Below, piece after piece: positions 51,142-59,982 of a stretch of 64,000 nt of DNA. A program made the position numbers and the translations under genes. The DNA comes from Flavobacterium zhairuonense (GTDB lineage Bacteria > Bacteroidota > Bacteroidia > Flavobacteriales > Flavobacteriaceae). The stretch spans positions 310,001 to 374,000 of the forward strand of contig NZ_SJSY01000076.1 of assembly GCF_004352915.1 (NCBI RefSeq), given 5' to 3'. Each line of letters opens with the position of its first letter. The first letter of the stretch is position 1. The notes under the pieces are model-generated. The model did not search any database. It had not been told where the DNA came from and saw only the letters and a program-made list of their open reading frames with translations.

Positions 51142-52758
51142 TTATTGTTTTGGATCAACACTCAAAGGTGGTAGTGTTAATTCTTTGCTGTTTAGCAATT
51201 GTTTAGCCTGTTCAATAGTTCTGTATCTTCCAATTTCCATTGGTCCACCATAAGAACCACTCTGTTGCGGTCTTGGAGGAGTTGCTGCATACGTTTTCAT
51301 GAGTTCCATAATTACTTGATCAAAAACAACCATTGTCCAAGTTTTTTCTGTAAAACTATTCATGAAAAGATCATAGCGTTCCTGTGGATCCTGCCATAAA
51401 TCATATACTGCTGGAACAGTTGCAATATAAGTCTGATCGCCTCTCCATCCCAATTGTTGTCCTGGCGTATCACTTCCTGCTTGTGCTCCATTATCACCTC
51501 GCGTATTAAATACAGCTTTCCATTTTCCAATACGTACTGCTCCAGGAGACAATTCATTTTCTGTAAAATAAAACCATCTGTCACGAAGCGGTTTTCCTTT
51601 TTTAAACAAAACATTCGACATATCATAACTGTCAAAAACCATAGGTTTTCCTTCTCTGTCATTTTTTGGAAGTTCTACGCCTGCAAGAGCCGCAAATGTT
51701 GCCATTAAATCTAAACCACCAACTATATCATGGCTTTGACTTCCAGCTTCAATTTGTCCAGGCCACCACGCAATTGCTGGTACACGGCTTCCTCCTTCTC
51801 TATCTGTTCCTTTTGAACCTCTAAAAGGCGAATATCCTGCATCTGGATGCACATCTTGCCAAGCTCCGTTATCGACAGTATAAATTACAATTGTATTTTC
51901 TGCAATTCCGAGTGCGCGAATTTTATCCATGATACGTCCAACGTTATAATCCATTTCTACAACTGCGTCACCATATTTACTTTTGGCTGGTGATTTTCCT
52001 TTAAATTGTTTTGATGGTAAATTAGGCTGATGATTTTTGGCAAAATTAATACACATAAAAAATGGATCTTTTGATTTTCCATATTCATCAAGCTGTTTTA
52101 GGTTGTTATCAACCATATTTATATCCAGTTCCGCAATATTTTCTTCTGTAACTGGTCCAGTATCACGCGCTGGTTTTCCTGCTTCTCCTTCTAAAATACC
52201 TTTTGTAGATTTTTTAATGAAATCTGATATTTCTGGAGCCATGTCAGGATTCCATGAAGGGAAACAATAGGTATAAGCATTTAAATGGTATAAAACCACA
52301 TTCTGCATTTTATCAAAACCATGCGCAATTGGCATAGCATAATCTGCTTCACCCAAGTGCCATTTTCCAGAAAAATAAGTTTTATAATTAGCTTTTTTCA
52401 ATACCGATGCTAAAGTCCATTCAGCTGCAGGAAGACCTCCTCCTTGACCTTGAAAAGCAACTGTTGTCATACCACTTCGATTTGGTATTCTTCCAGTAAT
52501 CATTGCAGCTCTCCCCGGTGTGCAGCTCGGCTGGCCGTAAAAAGACCAAAACTGCATTCCTTCTTTTGCCATTTTATCTAAATTTGGAGTTGGCATTCCA
52601 CGTCCAACACCTCCTCCATAGACACCTAAATCTCCCCAACCCGTATCATCAGAAATTACCATAATAATGTTGGGTTTCTTTTTAGTTTGAGCTTCTGCAT
52701 GAAAAAGTGCAAACAAAATCATGCTCGTTAAAACCAGTCTTAACGTATTTTTTTTCAT
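51142..52758 (-). CDS. Arylsulfatase (type I) with a CTPGR active-site motif, exported
   Basis: 538 residues with a signal peptide (LVLTSMILFALFHAEAQ). PNIIMVISDDTGWGD carries the metal-binding Asp pair and SGKWHLGE the middle motif. The formylglycine site is QPSCTPGRAAMITGR with Cys79. Gly replaces the usual Ser/Ala before the Arg, but the CxPxR core is intact. It is most similar in length and motifs to the 525-residue sulfatase at 6.5-8 kb. It is a separate transcription unit with a copy of the shared 22-bp palindrome 83 bp upstream of its start. Confidence 0.9.
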   Translation of the reverse strand: MKKNTLRLVLTSMILFALFHAEAQTKKKPNIIMVISDDTGWGDLGVYGGGVGRGMPTPNLDKMAKEGMQFWSFYGQPSCTPGRAAMITGRIPNRSGMTTVAFQGQGGGLPAAEWTLASVLKKANYKTYFSGKWHLGEADYAMPIAHGFDKMQNVVLYHLNAYTYCFPSWNPDMAPEISDFIKKSTKGILEGEAGKPARDTGPVTEENIAELDINMVDNNLKQLDEYGKSKDPFFMCINFAKNHQPNLPSKQFKGKSPAKSKYGDAVVEMDYNVGRIMDKIRALGIAENTIVIYTVDNGAWQDVHPDAGYSPFRGSKGTDREGGSRVPAIAWWPGQIEAGSQSHDIVGGLDLMATFAALAGVELPKNDREGKPMVFDSYDMSNVLFKKGKPLRDRWFYFTENELSPGAVRIGKWKAVFNTRGDNGAQAGSDTPGQQLGWRGDQTYIATVPAVYDLWQDPQERYDLFMNSFTEKTWTMVVFDQVIMELMKTYAATPPRPQQSGSYGGPMEIGRYRTIEQAKQLLNSKELTLPPLSVDPKQ

Positions 52759-52840
52759 AATATGTAATTTATATAGGATTACTACTATGATAAAAGTAAA
52801 ATCTTAATTGCTTACTTCTTTATATTCACATCATTTTGAG

Positions 52841-52862
52841 GTTTCAAATTAGAAAATGGAAC
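52841..52862 (-). promoter_or_regulatory. 22-bp palindrome-like operator (copy D) before the fifth sulfatase
   Basis: GTTTCAAATTA / GAAAATGGAAC on the plus strand. The left half is identical to copy C and the right half is more degenerate. The distal flank is AAATTCTTTA. It aligns without gaps to copies at 10578, 20569 and 33267. Confidence 0.55.
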
Positions 52863-53294
52863 AAATTCTTTAATATGAAACAGTCATCGGATAGTAATTT
52901 ATTGTTGGTGAAATATATGAGTATGGCCTAAGTTCAATAATAATCAAAAAATAAATCAATGATTTAGAAAGCTTTACGCTTGGCGTCTTTAAAAACTTCT
53001 AAAAACACACCTATTTGTACACTAAATCTGTAGGCTGGATTTTTGTGTACGTAAAACCGTACTTAATTACTCCTCTTCTAAATTATAAATATTCAATTTT
53101 ACATGGTCTATTAAAAGCCACTAAAAACCAAGTATTTGATTTACAACAAAACATAAATTTAATTTTAAGAAAATCCATAAAAAATATACTGAATTCTGAA
53201 ACTTGAAAAAATCGCTTGTTTCAGCATTAAAAGCAATAACCACAATTTATTATTTACTATCTATTAATTATTTACTAACCTTAAAATTTTAAAA
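52863..53294. other. Non-coding interval between sulfatase and PL14-like gene
   Basis: About 430 bp, AT-rich. CTGAAAC (53196-53202) and GTTTCAG (53218-53224) form an outward-facing inverted repeat about 70 bp before the PL14-like start. A 63-codon frame at 53015-53206 lacks protein-like features and is not called. Nothing else is apparent. Confidence 0.3.
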
Positions 53295-54104
53295 ATGAAG
53301 AAGTTATTAAAATTATCCAGTTTATTATTAGTTATGGCAGCAGTGTTTTATTCCTGCGGAAATGAACAAGACTTGAATGTTGCTCAAAATCTTGAAAATC
53401 TTGTAAAAGATGAACAACCTATCGTAAACAATGATGGTGCAAAAACTGCCAACAAAGCGGCTGCTGAAACTGCTGCAGTTGCCGCTTTAGCAGGAAGCGC
53501 CGGTGCTAGAACAATTACATTGCAAACTAATACATTATCATGTCCTGGTGGTTTGTGCACCTCTTATGGTGTTTGGTCAGAAGGACTTTATACGGTTTGG
53601 TTTACAATGAAATTCAATTCAGGGTTTTATTGGAGCCGAGGCGGTAAATGTGGATACGGAATCTTAATTGGTGACCAAAATACAGGTGGTGATCCAGGTT
53701 GGGATGGAAATGGAGGAAGTGCCCGATTTATGTGGTATTGCCCGAATGGTTCAAACACTGCAAAAGGAAGCGGGGCTTACCTTCAACCTTATGTTTACTA
53801 CAAAGATCAACCAGGACAATACGGTAACGATTTTGGAAAAAAATACTATATCCAAGAAGGCGTAACTTACAATTGTCAAATCTCTGTTAAGCTTAATACA
53901 GGGTCAAATACTGACGGATATGTTAAATATTATGTAAATGGAACGGAAATATTGAATGAAAAAATTCGTTGGGTAACGAACGATGCCAAGCGAAATGTTA
54001 ATGCTGTAAGTCTTCACACTTTCCGTGGTGGAAGTCAAGACTATTGGACAGCTCCAGTTACAAGTTCTATTTATTATCCTAGTGCTTCTTGGGATGCTAA
54101 ATAA
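53295..54104 (+). CDS. PL14-like polysaccharide lyase lipoprotein
   Basis: 269 residues. The signal peptide ends VFYSC, giving a lipoprotein Cys21. An Ala-rich linker to about 75 precedes a single beta-jelly-roll domain. WSRGGKCGYGILIGD, ARFMWYC, QPGQYGNDF, VKLNTGSNTDGYVKYYVNG and VSLHTFRGGSQDYW follow the order of conserved blocks in polysaccharide lyase family 14 (alginate and glucuronan lyases): the GGK/GG start, MW-x-Y strand, Y-x-Y strand, NTxxxxDG and FxGG..W. The predicted activity is cleavage of a uronic-acid polymer at the cell surface. The catalytic residues cannot be assigned by eye. Confidence 0.7.
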   Translation: MKKLLKLSSLLLVMAAVFYSCGNEQDLNVAQNLENLVKDEQPIVNNDGAKTANKAAAETAAVAALAGSAGARTITLQTNTLSCPGGLCTSYGVWSEGLYTVWFTMKFNSGFYWSRGGKCGYGILIGDQNTGGDPGWDGNGGSARFMWYCPNGSNTAKGSGAYLQPYVYYKDQPGQYGNDFGKKYYIQEGVTYNCQISVKLNTGSNTDGYVKYYVNGTEILNEKIRWVTNDAKRNVNAVSLHTFRGGSQDYWTAPVTSSIYYPSASWDAK

Positions 54105-54136
54105 TACGTTTTAAAACAATTTCAGTTAAAAAAAAG

Positions 54137-54172
54137 AAAAGCCTATTTCTTTCGAAATAGGCTTTTTTTTAT
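54137..54172. terminator. Bidirectional terminator after the PL14-like gene
   Basis: AAAAGCCTATTTC (54137-54149) pairs perfectly with GAAATAGGCTTTT (54154-54166) around TTTC and is followed by a T-run. It separates two converging genes. Confidence 0.85.
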
Positions 54173-54182
54173 CTTTTTTCAT

Positions 54183-54965
54183 TTAAAGCTTCTTGGTCAA
54201 AAACGTTTCCCATGTTTGTTTTCCTAGATTGTGATTCGGACATAAATTTATTCCCGTCGTAAATAAATTATGACGAATATCTTCTGATTCTACTAATCTT
54301 ATTTCGCTGTTTTTTTGATTAATTTTTAAATAGGATTCAACCATTTTCTCCAAAGAAAGAACTTCTGGCCCACCAAAATCTGCTAATAAACCCTTTGGTG
54401 CTTCCAAAGCAAGTGACACAAGCAAATCTGCTACTTCATGTATAGCTACAGATTGAAATTTCATTTCGGATGGAATTTTCATAAAACCATCATTCTCTGA
54501 ATTTTGCTCCTCTAAAGTTTTTATCAAATTGAACACGAAATCGTGGAACTGCGTTGTTCTCAAAATCGTAAAAGGAATACCACTCTTTGTTATGATATTT
54601 TCTACTTCTAATTTCGCGGCATAATATGGATAATCACTTTTATCAATTCCAACAATCGAAATGTATATAAAATGTTTAGTCACATTTTTATCGACGGTCT
54701 CCAACAAATTTTTTGTTCCAATAATATCGGTCTCATGAAAACTCCTTGGATTGCTGGCACAATGAATAATAACATCTGCTCTTTCTGTTGCTTCTTTTAA
54801 TCCTTTATTTTCAACTAAATCTCCTGTAAAAAACCGCAATCGATTTGATTCTGAAAGAATCGTTTTCGTAGTTAAGACATCTGGATTATATCCTTTTAAT
54901 AAAAGTGAATCTACTACCTGTTTCCCTAAATGCCCGTTTCCACCAGTAATTAATATTTTATTCAT
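54183..54965 (-). CDS. NmrA-like NAD(P)-binding SDR-type protein
   Basis: 260 residues. KILITGGNGHLGKQVVDSLL is the Rossmann GGxGxxG loop. VDKNVTKHFIYISIVGIDKS, YPYYAAKLEVENIITKSGIP (Tyr/Lys pair) and FTILRTTQFHDFV are typical of atypical short-chain dehydrogenases of the NmrA/HSCARG type. It is the second gene of a probable pair with the epimerase-like gene 46 bp upstream. It may be redox-responsive or act on a small carbonyl substrate. Confidence 0.88.
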   Translation of the reverse strand: MNKILITGGNGHLGKQVVDSLLLKGYNPDVLTTKTILSESNRLRFFTGDLVENKGLKEATERADVIIHCASNPRSFHETDIIGTKNLLETVDKNVTKHFIYISIVGIDKSDYPYYAAKLEVENIITKSGIPFTILRTTQFHDFVFNLIKTLEEQNSENDGFMKIPSEMKFQSVAIHEVADLLVSLALEAPKGLLADFGGPEVLSLEKMVESYLKINQKNSEIRLVESEDIRHNLFTTGINLCPNHNLGKQTWETFLTKKL

Positions 54966-55000
54966 GATTTTATTTTATTTGATCAATATATAAGCTTGAA

Positions 55001-55021
55001 ATTCTTAATTCTTAATTCTTA
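55001..55021. repeat. 7-bp tandem repeat (ATTCTTA)3
   Basis: Three perfect copies of the heptamer found at 8074-8142. They overlap the last codons and stop of the epimerase-like gene (its final Lys-Asn-stop is part of the repeat) and lie 36 bp before the next start. Confidence 0.8.
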
Positions 55022-55929
55022 ATCATTTCAATTCCTTCTTTATAGGAAGTCACTTTAAAATCTGGAAAACGCTTCCTAAACTTTGAATCATCAAACAAAT
55101 TATCGTGTTCGTATCTTGGCAACAACTCTAGTAATTCTTTCAATCTTTTATTAAAAAAAGAGCCAATCTTAAATACCAATTTTGGAATAACAGAATAATT
55201 TAATTTTTTACCATAAATCTCAGAAGCCAAATTGATAAACTCTTTATAAGTTGGATGACTTTGATCAACAGGCAAATGCCAAGTCTGACCAAAAGCGTCA
55301 GGTGTATTTCCTATTAATGCGGTGGCTCGGCTTGCATCAGGCGTCCAGATAAGGCTTCTCTTTTTTGAATCACTTAAAAGTACTTTCAGTTTTTTGCCTT
55401 CTTTTATAGCATCAAAAATTAAAGTATTCGTAATGCTTTGCGTTTTCTTTGGCCCATAAAATTCGGGAGCACGGCAAATAACAGCTTTCAATTCACCTGA
55501 TTTTATTTCGCTTAAAATCATTTCTGCCATTTCTGCTCTTATTTTTCCTTTTCTGCCAATTGGAGCAAAAAAAGTCTCTTCGGTAAGAATAGCATCATCT
55601 TGCGGATACATATAAGTATTGTCGAAAAACACGAGTTTAGTTCCAGTAATTTTGCAGGTATCAATTACGTTTCCCAAAATAAGTCTGAATTGTTTTTCCC
55701 ATAAATCCGAATCCATAGGAAGCCCCAAAGTAAAATACGCAATTTCACTGCCGTTTACTGCTTCAAGAGCACTTTCTTTATTGGTCAAATCAGCTGAAAA
55801 AACGGTATCCGTTTCATTAACTTTTTGCGCTCTACGGCTGACAATTCGAATATCCGAAGTAAAATTCCTTTTTAATTCTCTTGCGAGTTCTTCTCCTATT
55901 TGTCCGTTTGCACCTAGTATTGTTTGCAT
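55012..55929 (-). CDS. NAD-dependent epimerase/dehydratase family protein
   Basis: 305 residues. TILGANGQIGEELARELKRN is the Rossmann loop. AYFTLGLPMDSDLWEKQFRL, KLVFFDNTYMYPQD (strand with the catalytic-region Tyr), GRKGKIRAEMAEMIL and VICRAPEFYGPKK follow the extended-SDR pattern. The C-terminus ends inside a 7-bp tandem repeat. It is the upstream partner of the NmrA-like gene. The substrate, probably a small metabolite or nucleotide sugar, cannot be read. Confidence 0.87.
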   Translation of the reverse strand: MQTILGANGQIGEELARELKRNFTSDIRIVSRRAQKVNETDTVFSADLTNKESALEAVNGSEIAYFTLGLPMDSDLWEKQFRLILGNVIDTCKITGTKLVFFDNTYMYPQDDAILTEETFFAPIGRKGKIRAEMAEMILSEIKSGELKAVICRAPEFYGPKKTQSITNTLIFDAIKEGKKLKVLLSDSKKRSLIWTPDASRATALIGNTPDAFGQTWHLPVDQSHPTYKEFINLASEIYGKKLNYSVIPKLVFKIGSFFNKRLKELLELLPRYEHDNLFDDSKFRKRFPDFKVTSYKEGIEMIKN

Positions 55930-55994
55930 TGTTTATTCTATTTTTCTTTCAACTAAATTACAGAAAATTGCAATACAATAATTCTCAAAACAAT

Positions 55995-56306
55995 TTAGGT
56001 GTTTTTTGTATCATACACATAAATCTGGACTTCTTCATCACTGGCAAAAATCCTTCTGTCCACCGCGCATTCTTGCCCAATTTCTGATTTAAAAGCACTC
56101 ATCATTGACTCCATTGATTCAAAATACAAATTGGCTACACGATATACATCAGAATGTCCCGTTAGCGATACAACCGACCCTTCATTAATTTCATATTTTA
56201 ATAAGCCCGGAAGCTGTTTTGCCAAAGGAATATGAACCCCAAAATAGTGTTTATCAAAGAAAGCCGTGTCTTTTGGCGTTTTATAAATTACAGTCATTTT
56301 TGCCAT
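55995..56306 (-). CDS. EthD family protein
   Basis: About 103 residues from ATG 56306; the frame extends further upstream, but the protein-like sequence begins at AKMTVIYKTPKDTAFFDKHY. It is a small dimeric alpha/beta-barrel. The EthD pattern is FDKHYFGVHIPLAKQLPGLL followed by YRVANLYFESMESMMSAF. Family members are linked to ether degradation or act as small monooxygenase-like or ligand-binding proteins; no catalytic function is assured. It is divergent from the broken GlxA-type regulator, 142 bp away, a likely former target. Confidence 0.85.
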   Translation of the reverse strand: MAKMTVIYKTPKDTAFFDKHYFGVHIPLAKQLPGLLKYEINEGSVVSLTGHSDVYRVANLYFESMESMMSAFKSEIGQECAVDRRIFASDEEVQIYVYDTKNT

Positions 56307-56448
56307 GATAAAAGTTTGATTAAATAGTTGATTTTTTAATATTATGATAAAATTAGTCTCAAAGATCATTTTTTGTAAAGTGCTAATTAGACATTCTTAA
56401 GGGGATATTTGGACAAAAACTTTTTATACCTTTATAAGAAAAACAAAA

Positions 56449-57435
56449 ATGAAACTGCTTACAATTTTAGTTCCTGAAGGAGAGAATAATCTTTCCAGCA
56501 TTACTGGTGCATACGAAATCTTCAATAAAGCAAATGCCTATTACAAAACAAATGGCAAAAAAGAATTATTCGAAATTCAGCTCGCAGGCCTTTCGGAAAA
56601 AGTAGAATTTAATGGCGGACTTTTCACTGTTACTCCACATGTCCATATTTCTGCTGTCGCTAAATCTGATCTTATTATAATTCCGTCATTAAATCATAAT
56701 TATAACCTAGCATTGCAACACAATGAACTTTTAGTAAAATGGTTGGAAAAACAATATCATAATGGCGCAGAAATCGCTACTATTTGCACAGGAGCATTTA
56801 TGTTGGCGGCTTCGGGGCTTCTTGACGGAAAAAGCTGTTCAACACATTGGTCCGTTACCGAAAATTTCAATCTCTTATTCCCAAAAGTCAATTTGCGCAC
56901 TGACGAATTAATTACAGATGAAAATGGAATTTATACTAATGGTGGCGCATATTCTTTTTTAAATTTGATGATTTACCTAATTGAAAAGTATTATGATCGA
57001 AAAACGGCTGTTTACTGCGCTAAAGTTTTCCAAATCGAAATGAACAGAAGTACACAGTCTCAATTTGCTATTTTTTCAGGCCAAAAAAGACATGACGACC
57101 AAATTGTTCAACAAGCGCAATTGTATATTGAGGAAAATCTAGGAGAAAAAATATCTATCAGCGAATTGTCCTCAAAATTTAATGTTGGCAGAAGAAATTT
57201 CGACTGAAGATTTGTTAAAGCAACGGGAAATACGCCGATTGAATATTCACAAAGAGTCAAAATTGAAGCGGCAAAAAAAACCTTTGAAACAAACAAAAAA
57301 ACGGTCAATGAAGTGATGTATGAAGTTGGTTATTCAGATGTTAAAACTTTTAGAGATGTATTTAAAAAAGTAACTGGAATATCGCCATTAGAATACAAAA
57401 AGAGATATTACAAAGATGTTCTTTTGATGGCCTAA
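56449..57435 (+). pseudogene. GlxA-type AraC regulator (DJ-1/PfpI + HTH) interrupted by an in-frame TGA
   Basis: The first 252 codons encode a DJ-1/PfpI-like domain (KLLTILVPEGENNLSSITGA, ATICTGAFMLAASGLLDGKS with the nucleophile-elbow Cys, CSTHWSVTENF) and the beginning of the AraC HTH (KISISELSSKFNVGRRNFD). A TGA at 57205-57207 then interrupts the frame. The same frame continues for 75 more codons to TAA 57433-57435 with the missing HTH half (RFVKATGNTPIEYSQRVKIE, VNEVMYEVGYSDVKTFRDVF, GISPLEYKKRYY). The TGA sits where relatives usually have Arg (CGA), so one C-to-T change explains it. The truncated product would lack the second HTH. Confidence 0.85.
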
Positions 57436-57560
57436 AGATTTACAAATGTTATAATTATCTTATTTTTTGGTTCTATACCTGTTCCTTTTTTATTTATTTT
57501 TTAATTTAGAACTAGCTTAAAATCAAGGAATTTAGACACCCGTAATTTCAACATAATCTT

Positions 57561-58379
57561 ATGCAAATACTGCCTTCAGCCAGTTTAGCGCCATACATAA
57601 AAAATTATACTGTTGTTACGATCGAAAAAGATCTTGACAACGAAGTATTCTATCCCAGCGGTTATGTCGATTTTGTTGTCAATATATCTGAAGGATTTGC
57701 GGCTACGATTATCAACGGAAAACAAAAAGATACACCAGCTATAGAGCTTTTAGGCCATCTCACCCTTCCTACTCGACTTTCTGTAGCCAAAGGAACTTCA
57801 ATACTTATTGCACGAATTTATCCTCACGCCAGCTCATTATTTTTCTCCGATCCGTTGTCTGAATTTACAAATTACGCAACTGATATGTATGATGTTTCTT
57901 TAGCAGAAAACAAAGAATTATATGGCCGGATGATGGAAGCGCCTGAACTTTCTGCCAAAATCAAAATTCTAGAAAATTATTTTCTGAATCAATTGAAAAA
58001 AAATGAAACGAGATTAAAAAAAGTTTCAACATTACAAGCATTGGGCCAACAACTTACTCTCGATTCACAATTATCGGTTTTGCCTTCTTTGGCACAACAT
58101 TCAGGCTTATCAGAAAGGTATATTCAAAAACTCTATATTTCAAATATTGGAATCAGTCCTGTTGCGTATGCTTCAGTACTTCGCTTTAACAAAAGCCTTG
58201 ATTTGGTGCTCAATACATCACAATCACTTACTGAAATAGGTTACGACTGTGGGTATTACGACCAAGCTCATTTTGTCAAAGAATTCAGAAAATTTACTGG
58301 TATAACGCCCTCTGCATCGAGAAATTCGATTTTAAAAAATGACGCTGATTTGCAACAAGCTGTCAACATTGGTTTTTAA
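57561..58379 (+). CDS. AraC family transcriptional regulator
   Basis: 272 residues. The N-terminal sensor domain starts QILPSASLAPYIKNYTVVTI and contains NEVFYPSGYVDFVVNIS, the pattern of AraC proteins with a DUF6597-type N-terminus. The HTH region (about 170-260) has SVLPSLAQHSGLSERYIQKL, PVAYASVLRFNKSLDLVLNT, LTEIGYDCGYYDQAHFVKEF and GITPSAS. The ligand is unknown. It stands alone downstream of the broken GlxA-type gene, about 125 bp away, and may have taken over or duplicated its role. Confidence 0.9.
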   Translation: MQILPSASLAPYIKNYTVVTIEKDLDNEVFYPSGYVDFVVNISEGFAATIINGKQKDTPAIELLGHLTLPTRLSVAKGTSILIARIYPHASSLFFSDPLSEFTNYATDMYDVSLAENKELYGRMMEAPELSAKIKILENYFLNQLKKNETRLKKVSTLQALGQQLTLDSQLSVLPSLAQHSGLSERYIQKLYISNIGISPVAYASVLRFNKSLDLVLNTSQSLTEIGYDCGYYDQAHFVKEFRKFTGITPSASRNSILKNDADLQQAVNIGF

Positions 58380-58469
58380 ATCTTATATAGCCGAAAAGTC
58401 ACAACTCCAAATTTCTTTCACACAATAACTTTCCTTTGTTAAAGAAGTTTTTGGATTGCTAAACATATG

Positions 58470-58503
58470 TTGATTACTGAAAGAAAAATTAATCCTACTT
58501 TTG
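58470..58503 (+). promoter_or_regulatory. Promoter of the GGCT-like gene
   Basis: TTG (58470-58472) and TACTTTTG (58496-58503), an exact TAnnTTTG -7 box, are separated by 23 bp, 24 bp before the ATG at 58528. Confidence 0.6.
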
Positions 58504-58527
58504 ATCAACAAATAAAAAACAACGGCA

Positions 58528-58902
58528 ATGGAACAACTTTTCTCATACGGAACTTTACAACTAGAAAAAGTCCAACTCGAAACATTTGGAAGGATTTTAA
58601 AGGGCGAAAAAGTACAATTAAAGAAATATGAATTAGGAGAAACCGAAATCAAAGATCAGTCTGTAATTGAAAAAAGCGGGAAAAATATGCACCCTATTGC
58701 AAAGTTTACAGGAAATGAAACAGACAGCATCAATGGTGTTTTATTTGAAATTACATACGAGGAATTATTGCAATCAGACGAATATGAAGTTGAAGAATAT
58801 GAGCGTGTAAAAGTTGCATTTGACAACAATATAGTTGGATGGGCATATGTATGCAAAGAAACAAATAGATCGAATTTACATCTTACCAAAAATGATATTT
58901 AG
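58528..58902 (+). CDS. Gamma-glutamylcyclotransferase (AIG2-like) family protein
   Basis: 124 residues. LFSYGTLQLEKVQLETFGRI is the GGCT/AIG2 N-terminus, with the YGTL substrate-binding motif. INGVLFEITYEELLQSDEYE holds the region where the catalytic Glu normally lies, followed by Y-x-R-V-K. Family members cleave gamma-glutamyl dipeptides to 5-oxoproline or act on related amines. It has its own promoter and terminator. Confidence 0.87.
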   Translation: MEQLFSYGTLQLEKVQLETFGRILKGEKVQLKKYELGETEIKDQSVIEKSGKNMHPIAKFTGNETDSINGVLFEITYEELLQSDEYEVEEYERVKVAFDNNIVGWAYVCKETNRSNLHLTKNDI

Positions 58903-58910
58903 CAAAAAAA

Positions 58911-58951
58911 AAATCGTTAAAAACAAATTGAGTTTCTAACGATTTTTTTTT
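58911..58951. terminator. Terminator after the GGCT-like gene
   Basis: AAATCGTTAAAAAC (58911-58924) pairs with GTTTCTAACGATTT (58932-58945) with one mismatch and is followed by a T-run. The A-run on the left allows it to serve the converging DUF4861 gene too. Confidence 0.75.
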
Positions 58952-58970
58952 ATTGAAATACTTTCTCAGC

Positions 58971-59828
58971 TTATATTAAATTCTTTATAAAAGCTTCCAA
59001 TTTGTCTAGGGTATTCAATTCTTGTTCTCTTGCGCTTGACGAAATAATTTTTGTCTCTAAATTTTTAGTTGGTTTTGAAATCAGCAAATATTGATTTCCG
59101 TCGTCAGTAGTTTTTTCATAATCTTTTGGATTATACATAATTCCCGCTCCAATTCCAACAATTTCGGCCGCAACATCCTCTGGGTGTTTTCCCCAAACTG
59201 CAATATAATTTGCTCCTTTTTTTGTCTCAAAATCTTTGAAATAATTTACTCCAGTAGCAAACTGCACTTTTTCACCGGTCAAACTAACAGCTTCAACTTT
59301 AGCTTCTCTTTTTCCTGAAAATACGGTAACTCGCACTAAAATATCTACTTTTTTCCCTTTGTACGGAACTCCTCTAGAAATCATTTCCATATATGAAGTA
59401 TTTTCTGTTTTGCCAACATGAGCCAAACGATTTGACACCGGATTCAAAGGAACTAATTTTTCTCCATCCCAAAGTTTCACTCCTCCTAATCCTACTGTAT
59501 TAGCAACTTTATAATAGTCTGCTCCCCATCCGTCTTTTTGTTGTTCCGGAGTTGGATACCAGTGCGCTGCTTTTAACTCTAAACCTGGTTTTGCTTTTGA
59601 GTAAACATCAATCGCAACTTTATCACTAAAATAAATCCTCAAAGCCATCCATTCATTTTCAACTGCAGGTCCGTGATGTCCAATTGTACTGTACAAATCT
59701 CCCGATTCTGAGCCAATATCAGTCAGATAAGATATTTTATCCGCTTTCATATACAAACTTGCATCTGTTTTATTTTGTGCTAAACAAGTAAAGCAAAACG
59801 ATAAAGCTGCTAAAAATGATAATTTCAT
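58971..59828 (-). CDS. Secreted DUF4861 protein
   Basis: 285 residues with a signal peptide (KLSFLAALSFCFTCLAQ). The DUF4861 pattern is visible as HHGPAVENEWMALRIYFSDK, AIDVYSKAKPGLELKAAHWY, DGWGADYYKVANTVGLGGVK and LWDGEKLVPLNPVSNR. Such proteins are found near polysaccharide-degradation genes in Bacteroidota, and a PL14-like lyase lies about 5 kb upstream. That link is inference. No catalytic residues can be named. Confidence 0.78.
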   Translation of the reverse strand: MKLSFLAALSFCFTCLAQNKTDASLYMKADKISYLTDIGSESGDLYSTIGHHGPAVENEWMALRIYFSDKVAIDVYSKAKPGLELKAAHWYPTPEQQKDGWGADYYKVANTVGLGGVKLWDGEKLVPLNPVSNRLAHVGKTENTSYMEMISRGVPYKGKKVDILVRVTVFSGKREAKVEAVSLTGEKVQFATGVNYFKDFETKKGANYIAVWGKHPEDVAAEIVGIGAGIMYNPKDYEKTTDDGNQYLLISKPTKNLETKIISSSAREQELNTLDKLEAFIKNLI

Positions 59829-59982
59829 AATTTCAATTTATTAGATATTTAATTTTTATAAATGTAAAATAACTGTTGAAATTACACGAATAATTCTATA
59901 AGATTATTTAAAAATTATGTGAAATTTATTTTTTAGTTAGCAAAAACACTATTCTGCAAGCTTTAAATAGAGATAATGAATA

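Noticed and set aside
53015..53206. 63-codon frame upstream of the PL14-like gene
   Set aside because: Its composition follows the AT-rich background, with no signal peptide or family pattern; it lies in a regulatory interval.
53196..53224. CTGAAAC...GTTTCAG repeat as a fifth copy of the 22-bp palindrome
   Set aside because: The half-sites face outward with a 15-bp spacer, the reverse of the arrangement in the four aligned copies.
57205..57207. TGA as a recoded (selenocysteine or readthrough) codon
   Set aside because: Relatives have Arg at this place, no selenocysteine-insertion hairpin is visible, and simple mutation explains it.
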